Assembly (NCBI RefSeq): GCF_905404315.1
Contig: NC_066283.1
Coordinates: 4,774,001 to 4,838,000, forward strand
Source: Leptidea sinapis
Taxonomy: Eukaryota > Arthropoda > Insecta > Lepidoptera > Pieridae
DNA length: 64,000 nucleotides
Direction: 5' to 3'
In this document: piece after piece, positions 1 to 9,230 of the stretch
Position numbering within the stretch: the first letter of the stretch is position 1
How the letters are laid out: each line of letters starts with the position of its first letter
Program-made: the position numbers and the translations under genes
The notes under the pieces: model-generated
The model's database searches: none
The model's input: the letters and a program-made list of their open reading frames with translations, nothing else
What the model was told of the DNA's origin: nothing

Positions 1-880
1 AGCACGACCAGTATTTAAATTTCATTTAATACTAGCTGACCCGACATTCTGTCAATAAACGGTTCGAGAGATATGGTAAATGCGTGGGTGGGATCGTGAC
101 ACGACAAACTATATATCGTCGGTTTACTGCAAGAACTCATTAGTTTATAATGTAATAGTAGTATTGTTTTCCCTATATCATCTTAAATAGGATTATGTTA
201 AAGAAAAGTAAAATACTATTATATTGCTGAATATGTTTAATAATAAAATCAAGTGAGTTTTTTTAAATATTAACGAGCCATAATAAAAAAAAAATGTGAA
301 GTTAATGAGTTCTTGCCATCGGGCCTTTGTTCGAGGTTTGAATTAAGTAATTCTTGAAATATAAGTCTATTTTAAGAAATATGTACTATTTCAATAGAAA
401 TAATGATTTTTTGTGGAAAAAGAGATGGGCATGAGTAATCACTGCCGCCCATGGAAATCTGCACCACCAGAGGGCTTGCAGATGCGTTACTGGGTTTTCA
501 GGAAAAGGTGTGGAAAGGGAAGCTGAGTGGACCTACGGGGCACTAGGGGAGGAAAAGGGGGTAGACCTACGGGACTGTGGTGGAGGTAAAGGGAGTGAAC
601 CTCCGGGACTCTCATCAACCAATCGAAACGCGACAACATAGCTGCCACTTGACGCCGACTTTTCACATGGAGATTTATCTACAAATCACCCGAGCTCTCT
701 TGAAACAATGAAGATACGTTTCTACGGAACGCCAGTTAATCGAACCGTTCGTTCTGCCGTCTTCATCTCTCCTTCACTGGGAAATCATCACCTTCGGAGG
801 TCTTTCTTTACATTAGAAAGTAGAAAATTACTGGGGGCTAGGTGGGTGGTTAATTTCTTCAAGCCCTGTTTAATCTAGGG
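1..880. repeat. Repeat-rich flank without a gene
   Basis: I see no gene here. Bases 32-60 begin CTAGCTGACCCGAC, which matches the 3' terminus (reverse strand) of the Helitron-like family found intact at 37667. Bases about 425-520 (ACTGCCGCCCA, CACCAGAGG) resemble the 3' end of the jockey-type LINE seen at 16903 and 23693, strongly diverged. Bases about 512-616 are an imperfect three-copy direct repeat of about 35 bp built around GACCTACGGGAC. The rest is unassigned. Confidence 0.4.
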
Positions 881-899
881 CACGCATTGCAACTCGCGC

Positions 900-1330
900 T
901 GAATTAAATAAAGCATCAGAAACAGGATACCACTTCACGCACTTTTGTCAGCAATGCGGCATAAAAATCCCCATTCATCGTAGTTTTTTTAGGAATGTAA
1001 TCAACAAGCAAAATCCCTTCACTATACCAAAAAACAGGGCCATGAGCAGTGCTAGGACCAAATTTTCGACTTTGAACAACCGTGGCGGTTTTTTCATTCC
1101 ATCCGGATCATATTGTCGGATCCATGTTTCATCAACATTGACAATACGAGTAAAAATATTATCAGGACTATCGCCACAGATGTCCAAAAACTCCTGCGAA
1201 GTTGTGCTCGACGCTACAAATCCAGTGGCGTTAGCATTTTTGGCATCTAGTGCGCGCACACCTTCTGTATGTGCAAATGATTATACGAAATTCCGCCGAT
1301 GCGTTGCATATAGCTTCAGCTTTCTGCCAC
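900..1330 (-). pseudogene. Mariner-family transposase relic
   Basis: Minus-strand reading gives the mariner signature VDETWIRQYDP around the first catalytic aspartate. Further along it reads FFGIVKGFCLLITFLKK followed in another frame by TTMNGDFYAALL, the usual order in the mariner catalytic domain. The N-terminal helix-turn-helix part and the C-terminal catalytic residue were not found, and at least one frame break is present. This is a dead fragment, related at family level to the better preserved copy at 21150-22198. Confidence 0.6.
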
Positions 1331-1420
1331 AGCTAGTTGAGTGAATAATTTAGTTATTTATTAATATAGTTTAGTTAAATTAAGTGACCGACTACCGAGC
1401 GAATCGGCCGGTCGAAGCAG

Positions 1421-1492
1421 CCCACCCCGCGCGTTATCCTCCGTTGCACTTATCCCACCCCGCGCGTTATCCACCGTTGCACTTATCCCACC
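1421..1492. repeat. 33-bp GC-rich tandem repeat
   Basis: Two near-identical 33-bp units (1421-1453 and 1454-1486, one mismatch) starting CCCACCCCGCGCGTTATC, then a partial third. They stand out as GC-rich in AT-rich surroundings. Confidence 0.8.
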
Positions 1493-1499
1493 CTTCGTT

Positions 1500-2361
1500 T
1501 AATTCCTGAGCTATTGCACCAATATTTATCTATTGATTTTATGATAACAAAATTCACTAAATAATAATAGAGGGATAATGACTTCCATTATAAGGTACTA
1601 ACTGATTTAATCGATATAAAAATGAATATACAACTTCATTATAAGAGCCATGATAAATCATACATTCTCTTATATATATATATAGATTAGGTACCCCTTT
1701 TTTTATTATTACAATTTTATTTAAAACAAAACTTTGCTAATAACAATATTTAAGATATTTAATATTATTTCTCAAAGTAAAATTGCTACGAGAAAGTGAA
1801 ATATGATTTGACATAATGTAGTCGTTACTTTATACATTACTCTGGGTCAACTACTATTTAAAAATTAACAAAAAAACATACTTTTTAACACTATTTGAAA
1901 TAAAAAATCCTATTAATATCTTCCCTTTCTTGGCGTGCGTTCGTGCAGATTTGGATGTCTCTATGCGCAACTCTGTTTATGACATGATTATTCTCATATT
2001 AACCATTTTATTGTGATAAAACCATTAGTTGCGAATGCAACGGGCAACTACTAGTTGTCAATAAATTCACACATACAGAGTTTCGATTTGTGCTGAAACC
2101 GGTGCCCAATATACTTTTCTTTTGTTGGAACTTGCCGTCATCAAAATCGAAATTTCGGTCGATCACTGGACTTTAATAACAAGTTTCAGTATCTTACAAT
2201 AAGTCTTTTACTTCTTCCGTAAAATCTCATGTAATTGCATTACACCGTTTCATTCGCCAGCTTTTCAAATTATAAATTAAATTGTTCTTACCGTAATTCA
2301 ATTTGATTTATGTTTTCAGTTTTTTGTTTTTGTAATTGTTCCTTAAACACCGAGGCAGTGA
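1500..2361. other. No recognisable feature
   Basis: AT-rich sequence without a recognisable gene or defined repeat. A minus-strand open stretch of about 55 codons near 2030-2180 has no motif I recognise. Confidence 0.4.
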
Positions 2362-2367
2362 TACGTA
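2362..2367. repeat. Left target-site duplication TACGTA
   Basis: TACGTA directly abuts the left Polinton terminus and is repeated exactly at 14960-14965. Six base pairs is the duplication length characteristic of Maverick/Polinton integration. The site is itself palindromic. Confidence 0.9.
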
Positions 2368-2427
2368 AGTAGTAGGGATTCGCCGGTTCTGGCTCACAGT
2401 AGTAGGGATTCGCCGGTTCTGGCTCCT
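2368..2427. repeat. 30-bp tandem repeat at left Polinton tip
   Basis: Two 30-bp copies (2368-2397, 2398-2427) beginning AGTAGTAGGGATTCGCC, differing only at the last two bases. Short tandem repeats at the very ends are a known Polinton trait and may relate to protein-primed replication from the termini. The mirror pair is at 14900-14959. Confidence 0.9.
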
Positions 2428-2727
2428 CGATTCTGGCTCACTTGCTCGTGATGCCTACTAAAAAAAAAAAAAAAGAAGTTTGGTGTCAAACTGGGGGTTT
2501 TGATGTATTTCCGAGCGATTGCGCTGATCCGTTTTTCGATATCTCTTATAGTTTCAAAGTTAGCATTTTAAATTAAACAGATCCATAATCATTAATAATC
2601 ACTGGTCATTTAGCTAATGATTGGTGAGCGACTCAATGTCTAAATTTCCATGAACGTGATACAGGTAATTTACTAATTACCTTTATCACATTCATTACTA
2701 CGATTAAAAAGACAGTTTCTGTATTTA

Positions 2728-3174
2728 TTATTTATTTTTAAAACATGATTTAAATAAAGTATATAATAAAACATCATTGCAGATTGTATCATTTTCAAAA
2801 TATTTGATGAAATCATTCAAACTCTTCTTATTAAACTTAAAGTATAGATACATTATGCAGTACTCGCCACACACTGCGGTATATTCATTCTGTACTCTTG
2901 CAGTATTGTAGTTATACATTCTGCAATTCCTTTGTAAAAACATCAGCTGGAATCCCTGAGGTGGACGACCATATGAATCGAAGTATTGTCCAATACCCTG
3001 CTCATCAATGTGTATTGCAACCCAGTGAGTGCCTGGCTTATTATCACTATCTAAATTGCTGACAATATAACAGGGCGTTACAACATATATCGGCAATCGG
3101 TTTGCCGCGTAAACATTATTTTTAATACTGGGATCGATTTTGTTCAAATAATTCTGTATCTCGATTGTATTCAT
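2728..3174 (-). CDS. PRO: Adenain-like cysteine protease, left TIR copy
   Basis: A 148-residue protein of the C5 (adenovirus-type) protease family, expected to process capsid precursors. Visible active-site elements in order: His50 in GTHWVA, Asp66 in YFDSYG, Gln95 (probable oxyanion residue) and Cys102 in AVCGEYC. Length and order fit Polinton proteases. The gene lies entirely inside the left TIR and points out of the element. It has an almost identical twin at 14153-14599; the only protein difference noticed is Asp134 here against Gly there. The ATG starts the family's usual short N-terminal helix. The reading frame is intact. Confidence 0.92.
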   Translation of the reverse strand: MNTIEIQNYLNKIDPSIKNNVYAANRLPIYVVTPCYIVSNLDSDNKPGTHWVAIHIDEQGIGQYFDSYGRPPQGFQLMFLQRNCRMYNYNTARVQNEYTAVCGEYCIMYLYFKFNKKSLNDFIKYFENDTICNDVLLYTLFKSCFKNK

Positions 3175-3511
3175 ATTAGTTGAGAACAGGGTCTTGTCAG
3201 TTGCGAGGATTGAATAGTTATGTGGATCATAATAACATAAGCACTCAATAAATAAGGCTCTAATGTATCTTATTCATGTATTTAAAACTTATATGGTTAC
3301 AATAAAACCAAATATCATTACAAGCGATTCAAATATAAATCTATGAACATTTGATGAAATTATATTTTCATCAATTTTATTATAATATAAAAGCTGATTG
3401 AAAACGAACTTTGTACCTACATACTTACGTAGTCATTAGTACAATCTGGAAATGTTGACTCCATTAAACTATCAATAATTGAACTTATCATTTAAGTGCC
3501 ATTATGTTTCA

Positions 3512-3638
3512 CCATAATAAAACAAAATATCATTTTATATACATATTTTTATTATATAAATTTATAAGGTAATCTAGTATTTAATCAACATAAAAAATAC
3601 ACAAGGATACAAACGATTCAAACATTAATTATTATATT
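3512..3638. other. AT-rich spacer inside Polinton
   Basis: Short AT-rich gap between the inner edge of the left TIR and the stop of the major capsid gene. It probably holds the 3' untranslated region and polyadenylation signals for the minus-strand genes. No ORF. Confidence 0.5.
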
Positions 3639-4955
3639 CTAACTGCTGTAATCTACAGAAATATTACGATTTTTATCAATTTCAATAACATTATCGAATT
3701 CCGCATAAACAATACAGTTAATTGTTTGTGTAAGAGCTGATTCAAAACGAACTTCTAATCTTACACTACCATGTTTTATAAGATTCCAATGACTTGAAGA
3801 ATTTGCTGATAAATCGGGTGTTAAGTCGAAGGCTAGCAAGCAAAACCAATTGGCATATTGCTCTCTTGATACTCCATTGCCTTCATTTAGGAAATGTATA
3901 CCTGTTCCTGAGAATAACGTATGATAGACCGTAGTAAAAATATTATTGTCAAACGATGGCTGTAAGGCTTTTGAAGGTATCTGTTGTCCATCTATGTATA
4001 AACAAAATGTATTAATATCATAATTTTCGAAATTGAATGGGTTTTTTGTGAGACTACCATTAAAGGATGCATTATTCACAAAACCGACTATACACCTTTT
4101 GGGTATTTGACCAAGGAATATGTTATCAAGGGTTTTCCCCTGAATGCCTGATGGTATAGTTAAAACTTTGACTTCTGCTCGCGTGATTGGATATTTTGCT
4201 GTGGTAGATGATAAAACTTTCTGATGTGCAAGTAGCACAGTTGGGTTGATTCGTGCTCTTCGAATAATAAGAGTTGCATCTGTAATAGATACTTTAAATT
4301 TATGGTCAGTTGATGAAGCCATGAGATTGAAATTTTCTCTAGAACGAACTAACTTTACGCACATGTCAACGCCATTAATCAAAAATTTTTCTTGGTTGAA
4401 TAAATCTCCATGTAAATGTCCTATCATTTCTATTTCTTTGCTTTCACTAGCCAATTCTTGTCTTTTAATAAATCCTTTATTTTGTTCATCAGTTGCATCC
4501 ATTTTTCCAGCTGTATCTTCATACCATAGACCTAGACAAGTGAGATGAGATTCTTTTGCAGCAGGTGCATAATTCAATAGAGTTTCAATATAAGCTCAAT
4601 ATGCATATGTATTATTCGGTGGCGATACAAGTTTTTGATTTAAATATACATCAAGTTGACTGAAAAGTGTATGTAACCAATTATTAACTGCGGCCACAAC
4701 TGTCGGTACTGTCAGTTTTGTATAATCTTGATTCAAAACTTTAGCTTTTATATGGAGTAAAGTATGGGATAAATCCACATAGTCATCACCTGCCCCAGGT
4801 ACTTGAAATTCTATTGGTCCATCATCAGCAAGTGATGAAATGGGCTTATAATGAATCCATAGTCCACTTTCAATGCTAGTTTGAGTTGATGGTAATGCAA
4901 ATAAATCCAATTCGGACTTAATGCATTCACAAGACTGACTATGTAAAAATGACAT
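3639..4955 (-). pseudogene. PY: Polinton major capsid protein, one in-frame stop
   Basis: Major capsid (double jelly roll, hexon-like) of the family often annotated in animal genomes as F54H12.2-like. The N-terminal part (4596-4955, 119 residues, begins MSFLHSQSCECIKSELDLF) holds the first strands of jelly roll one. The rest (down to 3639) includes VLTIPSGI and the C-terminal VRLEVRFE strand. The two parts are in the same frame, separated by a single TGA at 4596-4598, so the break is one nonsense change and not a frameshift. The downstream part has an in-frame Met at 4575-4577, but reinitiation there would give an N-terminally truncated capsid. Total span is about 438 codons, normal for the family. 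It sits 2 nt after the small basic protein gene. Confidence 0.88.
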
Positions 4956-4957
4956 AT

Positions 4958-5416
4958 TTAATCAGTAAATATATCTTTGATTTGTTTTTGATTCAATTTT
5001 AATTTCTTAATAGCTTTCGCTTTCGCAGTCAATGATGGAATGATCGCAGAACGACGTTTTCGTTTTGTTATATACCCAGATCCAAACATGTTGATATTAT
5101 CTATTTTAGCATCAGCTTTTCGTTTCAAATTTGAGCTGACTTCTTTTAGACGAGTTTTTATTGAATCTTCCATGGGGCGTGCATTAACCATATCTGATAA
5201 TATACCTACACCGGTACTTAATGCTTCTTTACCAATAGTTCGAACACCACTAGACAGTAGTGGTAAAATAGATCTAAACAGCCCCCCAAGAAAACTTCCG
5301 ATTCCATGACCTCTTTGATACGGTGCTCCTTTATAAATAACTCCGATACCCGATCCGGCCTGGTGAGTATAATAGTGTTCATATGGACATGAAATATTAT
5401 CACGTTTGCCGTACAT
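4958..5416 (-). CDS. Small basic Gly-rich protein, candidate virion core/membrane-active protein
   Basis: 152 residues, intact. The N-terminal third is Gly-rich with a hydrophobic, probably amphipathic stretch (about residues 37-75, containing GIGSFLGGLFRSILPLL). The C-terminal third is strongly basic (KRKADAK, TKRKRRS, KAIKKLK). Residues 110-114 (MFGSG) fit the adenain-type cleavage consensus (M/I/L)XGX-G, so the element's own protease could separate the two halves. Position between the two capsid genes, and the hydrophobic-plus-basic layout, suggest a role like the minor core or membrane-lytic proteins of adenovirus-like virions. That is inference from composition and context, not homology I can demonstrate. 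Its ATG overlaps the stop of the minor capsid gene (TAATG). Confidence 0.7.
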   Translation of the reverse strand: MYGKRDNISCPYEHYYTHQAGSGIGVIYKGAPYQRGHGIGSFLGGLFRSILPLLSSGVRTIGKEALSTGVGILSDMVNARPMEDSIKTRLKEVSSNLKRKADAKIDNINMFGSGYITKRKRRSAIIPSLTAKAKAIKKLKLNQKQIKDIFTD

Positions 5417-6180
5417 TATAATTTTTGAAAGTGGAGTTTAATGCACACTGTTCCAAATTGGAATGGTATCTTTTGACCGGTGCTTGTTCTTATATCTATT
5501 TCAATTGTATCAAATTCTCTACGCATCACAGGTAGGTAATGGGGAGGAGAGAAAACGTGCATTTTGTACGCTCCATATATGTATTTTGAGGGATCCAATG
5601 GTATTATTTGTAAAAGGGGTGTCATAACATCTCCAACGATTTGAGGCTCCACTATGTCACAATAAACAAATAATTGAGACGGTAAACCCAAATGCAAATT
5701 AGCTGGACACTTTCCAAAATTTTTTTCAACGAGGTTCCTGTTTGGTTCGAACCCTAGTTGAAGACATAATTTAGGTGATAGAGTTACAGATTTTATGGAT
5801 TCATCCGTTATTGTAGCAACTACAATCCTTGAAACCTCATCGCACTTAAATTTAATTTTTTCTCGAGTGTTATTCAGTGCCATCAAAATATGATTTATGT
5901 TATCGTAATTTGTGGCTGGAATATGTGTCTTGTAATAAACATATGACGGTTTACTTTCATTGGGTACTTGCATCAACTTTGTTATATAAATAATGTTTTC
6001 ATGTTCTTGAACGGTGAACATAGTGCATGGGTACTGAAATTCTACTACTCCAACCCTCCATTCACCTTCTAGTATTGTTGGTTTTGGCAGTTTCGTAGAA
6101 AATAATGTTGTTGTATTATCAGGAAAATAATCCATAGAACTATTGCTTAGTAAAGTTAAATAAAAACTATCTTTATTCAT
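5416..6180 (-). CDS. PX: Polinton minor capsid protein (penton-like)
   Basis: 254 residues, intact. The N-terminus SFYLTLLSNSSMDYFPDN and the following LEGEWRVGVVEFQYP are typical of Polinton minor capsid proteins, a single jelly roll that forms the vertex capsomer. The C-terminus IPFQFGTVCIKLHFQKL is the usual closing strand. The start overlaps the integrase stop (ATGA), and the stop overlaps the next start (TAATG). This chain of overlaps fits a virus-like compact transcription unit. No missing key region seen. Confidence 0.87.
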   Translation of the reverse strand: MNKDSFYLTLLSNSSMDYFPDNTTTLFSTKLPKPTILEGEWRVGVVEFQYPCTMFTVQEHENIIYITKLMQVPNESKPSYVYYKTHIPATNYDNINHILMALNNTREKIKFKCDEVSRIVVATITDESIKSVTLSPKLCLQLGFEPNRNLVEKNFGKCPANLHLGLPSQLFVYCDIVEPQIVGDVMTPLLQIIPLDPSKYIYGAYKMHVFSPPHYLPVMRREFDTIEIDIRTSTGQKIPFQFGTVCIKLHFQKL

Positions 6181-7268
6181 ATTTTTTTCAAAGTAGAAGC
6201 TAATATCCAGCTATTAAATTTATTTGGATAACCTCTCCACTTCACCAACAATTCTTTTCTGTTACCGGTATATCGAGAGCGTATTATTTTATCTATTTTG
6301 TATTTAGTAGTGGGGTCGAATATGATTTTTTGTAACTCTTTTTCATAAAAAGTACCAACTATCTCTTCGCCTTCTAAATCCTTTAAAGTAAATACTACAA
6401 ACGGAGATCGGTGTATTATGGTAGATACGATAAATATTTCGTCACTCCAATTTGATTCATATCCTTTTTGGAAAATATGTTTATGTTTTGTTATTCTAAC
6501 ATAATCTCCAACGTGAATTCTTGGATTCACCATACTAATTGATGTTTTTATCTTACTTTCTCTATCATATAAATTTTGCCATACACTCATTATATTTGTA
6601 TTATTAACATCACATGGACACATTTTTATACTAGAATGAAAACTATGATTATATGAATGCACTAGATCTTGTAAAACATCAATGTATTTATGAGTATTTT
6701 TGTGTGTAAAATAGCGCCACATTTTCATTTTAAGAGTTCTCTGAAATCTTTCGACAATACTTGCTTTAATATCTGGATTATTGGTTGTATAATAATTTAT
6801 GTTTTTTAATTTAAAATATTTTTGTACATATTTGGAAACAAATTCAGTTCCTTTGTCAGACTGTATATGTGTAGGTGTAGTATTAGCTTCAGCAAAAATA
6901 CTTTCAAAGCATTCCTTAACTGTTTCAGAGTTTTTCTTTTTCATTGCTCGAACATACGCATATTTACTAAAGACATCAATAACACAAAGTATGTATTTGA
7001 AACCATCATTATATTCAGAATAAGATCTCATATCACTTAAATCGGCCTGCCATAACTCATTAATATTAGACAAAATATATCTGTTACGAGGAAATTTTCT
7101 TTGAACAGGTTTATGTAATGTATATGTTTCTTGTGATTGTAACCACTTTAAGACACTATTTCTGTCCATTTTACCCTTCATTGCTTTTGACAATTTATCA
7201 ATAGTGCTGTAGCCAGCAGGATGTGATGCATCATAATAAATTTTATTTATTTCTAATATGGGGTCCAT
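6177..7268 (-). CDS. INT: Retrovirus-type integrase with C-terminal chromodomain
   Basis: 363 residues, intact. The RNase-H-fold catalytic core carries Asp76 (LWQADLSDM), Asp138 (HIQSDKGTEF) and Glu173 (KASIVERFQRT), with 34 residues between the last two. The N-terminal domain (DASHPAGYSTIDKLSKA) is the Polinton type. An SH3-like region (HVGDYVRITK) follows the core. Residues about 323-363 form a chromodomain (YKIDKIIRSR, LLVKWRGY, NSW), which in related elements is thought to guide insertion to modified histones. It inserts the linear element and makes the 6-bp target duplication seen here. Overlaps the neighbouring gene at 7253-7268. Confidence 0.95.
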   Translation of the reverse strand: MDPILEINKIYYDASHPAGYSTIDKLSKAMKGKMDRNSVLKWLQSQETYTLHKPVQRKFPRNRYILSNINELWQADLSDMRSYSEYNDGFKYILCVIDVFSKYAYVRAMKKKNSETVKECFESIFAEANTTPTHIQSDKGTEFVSKYVQKYFKLKNINYYTTNNPDIKASIVERFQRTLKMKMWRYFTHKNTHKYIDVLQDLVHSYNHSFHSSIKMCPCDVNNTNIMSVWQNLYDRESKIKTSISMVNPRIHVGDYVRITKHKHIFQKGYESNWSDEIFIVSTIIHRSPFVVFTLKDLEGEEIVGTFYEKELQKIIFDPTTKYKIDKIIRSRYTGNRKELLVKWRGYPNKFNSWILASTLKKI

Positions 7269-8035
7269 TTTTCCCAGTCCGATCTTTTTTTTAGTTTCCC
7301 TGTGTACTTATTACTTGTTGGTGTAGAAAATTCTTCGTCAGGTACTGATTTAGCTTCAACCTCTTTTAATTGCAAATGGTTTATAAAATCCACTCGCTTT
7401 GGGTTCCCGATATAAGTGAGTGGTACTTTTATTTCCTTTAAAGTTGTTGCGAATTTTTCCCAACCTATAGGTTTACTTTTCTGAAGAGCTCTCAAGGTAT
7501 CACTCACCAAGTCCACAATATTACTCCCAGGTATTTTTTCATTATCTATAATCACGGTACCAGATTCATCCCAGCTTATTTTATTTTTATTCAAGGAAAT
7601 CAAATTTAGTAAAAGTTCACCTTTTTTAGCATATGTTTTCGGTATTAGTTTCAGTATTTCAGAGCTCGTGTATATTTCTCCAATATTTTTGTTAGCCTCC
7701 ACTGATGTTTGAGAAGGAACTACATTTATTTTATTCACATCATGATTTATATAATCAGTATCGATTTCATTATGACCTTGATTAAAACCAATATATGAAT
7801 CATTATCATTTATAAGTGGTATGTGGTATGGTTGTCGATCCTCTTTGACGAAGTTTAGATATCTTTGAAGGGTTTGCAAATATAAAATACATTTCTTTCG
7901 ATCTTCTATGTCACTGCTTAAGATATTTTGCATATCAGTATCTAATCGAGATCTTGGCGTATCATTTTCTTTGTGTTGTTTTAACTTCTCCAATAATGAT
8001 GGTTCAATAAGTAACATTTTTTTAGCATTATCCAT
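7253..8035 (-). CDS. Conserved Polinton protein of unknown function
   Basis: 260 residues, intact. The N-terminal 100 residues are charged and helical. The conserved core (about residues 118-215) reads SSEILKLIPKTYAKKGELLLN, SWDESGTVII, IPGSNIVDLVSDTLRA, PIGWEKFA and YIGNPKR. The C-terminus ends KKRSDWEKWTPY. Proteins with this core and a short basic/aromatic tail recur next to the integrase in animal Polintons; I do not know a demonstrated function. Its place inside the capsid-integrase-ATPase block suggests a structural or replication accessory role. Its end overlaps the integrase start by 16 nt. Confidence 0.72.
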   Translation of the reverse strand: MDNAKKMLLIEPSLLEKLKQHKENDTPRSRLDTDMQNILSSDIEDRKKCILYLQTLQRYLNFVKEDRQPYHIPLINDNDSYIGFNQGHNEIDTDYINHDVNKINVVPSQTSVEANKNIGEIYTSSEILKLIPKTYAKKGELLLNLISLNKNKISWDESGTVIIDNEKIPGSNIVDLVSDTLRALQKSKPIGWEKFATTLKEIKVPLTYIGNPKRVDFINHLQLKEVEAKSVPDEEFSTPTSNKYTGKLKKRSDWEKWTPY

Positions 8036-8039
8036 TTTC

Positions 8040-8366
8040 TTAAATAAATGAATTAATCAACCCACTTAGAATAGAACCAAATATTATCGGTAGAAATGAA
8101 CCTCCTTTTTGTACAATTATATTTTTTCTAATTTTATTCGTACCTTTTCTTACCAATTTTCGAAGAATATTTTTATATTTCTTTAATTTAGATTTTTCTT
8201 TCTCGGCCAATTCAACGTTACCCCGCAGTACGTTATGAATACATTCACAAATGTTATTTATTTCTGTTTTGTTACATGATTTTAATAAAGCTTTTTGATA
8301 TTTTGGCTTCAGTTTATGTAGAGCAATTAACAAATCTTTATGCGTCTTTAAACGTCTATGCATCAT
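8040..8366 (-). CDS. Small Polinton protein with basic centre and hydrophobic tail
   Basis: 108 residues, intact. The N-terminal helical part (LLIALHKLKPKYQKALLKSC) is followed by CECIHNVLRGNVELAEKEK. Next come a basic segment (KKYKNILRKLVRKGTNKIRK), the motif VQKGGSFLP, and a hydrophobic tail IIFGSILSGLI that could insert in a membrane. The QKGG-F/S-L-P pattern next to a hydrophobic tail recurs in small proteins of other animal Polintons, from memory of the family. A virion or membrane role is inference. It sits 4 nt from its downstream neighbour and overlaps the ATPase stop. Confidence 0.66.
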   Translation of the reverse strand: MMHRRLKTHKDLLIALHKLKPKYQKALLKSCNKTEINNICECIHNVLRGNVELAEKEKSKLKKYKNILRKLVRKGTNKIRKNIIVQKGGSFLPIIFGSILSGLINSFI

Positions 8367-9022
8367 TTATAAATGATCGAAATTTCTTGATTCTTACCAT
8401 ATTTAAACCCTTTTGTGGGTACATAAACAGTGCAATATCCATCGGATGGAAATATCTTTGTCTTAACGCGGCACAATTCATTTGTTTCTTGTTTCAAATC
8501 AATCATTAAATAACCATGAGCTTCATTGGTAGCATCTCTGTAAGAATCTTCCAAATATTTCGGATTTTCAGGGAATACTTGACGAGATAAGTATCGAATT
8601 TGGGTTTTATCTCGAGGATTTTTGAAATATATTATATAACTTGAGTTGAGTGATATATCTCTTTGTCCTTTACCTTGATGAAACAAATTTTGAGATAAAT
8701 AAAACACACTTAAGTTTCTATGATGACTTCCTTTCGTGAATATATCAACAATACGACCATCTGATTCCCTCATCAGGTCATCAATTATTACAAGTTGCGG
8801 ATTTTTTCCGTCAAACATAGATAAATCAGGTAAACCTTGAAGATAATTAATGTGGTTGAGATTATATAAAGGCTGCATTTCATCAAAGCACCAGGTGATT
8901 TGGGTAAAATTTGTATCACAGATATCATTCAAAAATTATATAAAATTATTTACGAAAACTGATTTTCCACATCCACTTGGACCAGCAACTATTGCAGTGA
9001 ATGGATGATTGAAATGATGCAT
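8363..9022 (-). pseudogene. ATP: FtsK/A32-type packaging ATPase, one in-frame stop
   Basis: P-loop ATPase expected to pump the element's DNA into capsids. It starts at ATG 9022 (MHHFNHPF). Walker A GPSGCGKS is encoded at about 8963-8986, and Walker B LVIIDDLM at about 8780-8800, followed by the conserved GSHHRNLSVFYLSQNLF sensor region. One TAA at 8936-8938 lies between Walker A and Walker B in the same frame, so no single uninterrupted product has both motifs. The remaining downstream frame (8363-8935) has no ATG at its start. Total span of about 219 codons is normal for Polinton ATPases. Confidence 0.88.
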
Positions 9023-9230
9023 TATCTACTACGTCTATGTGTGTTAAGGTTTAGTATAGTAATGAAACAATCTGTTATTAAACCACCATTTATTTAAACA
9101 GAAAAATCTATAATTGAAACAATATACAGTACATCATGTTTTACTCCGCAACTTATACATCTAAATACAATAATCTCTCATTTGGTTTTTTAAAACTATA
9201 ATAATTTATTCTTAAAATTTAATATAATAT
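9023..9230. other. Intergenic spacer between ATPase and polymerase genes
   Basis: AT-rich, no ORF. Likely holds the polymerase 3' end and the ATPase promoter. Confidence 0.5.

Larger units (their letters stand above)
2368..3511. repeat. Polinton left terminal inverted repeat
   Basis: Matches the reverse complement of 13816-14959 over 1,144 bp, with only scattered substitutions. It contains the terminal 30-bp tandem repeat, a run of about 14 A, and the whole left protease gene. Similarity stops at ATTATGTTTCA (3501-3511). Confidence 0.93.

Noticed and set aside
3639..4577. A separate intact 312-residue gene after the capsid N-terminal piece
   Set aside because: It is the same frame as the 119-residue piece, separated only by one TGA, and family members are continuous across this point.
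4246..7040. Plus-strand frames within the Polinton (for example 4246-4548, 5040-5309, 6799-7040)
   Set aside because: Antisense shadows of the minus-strand capsid, basic-protein and integrase genes.
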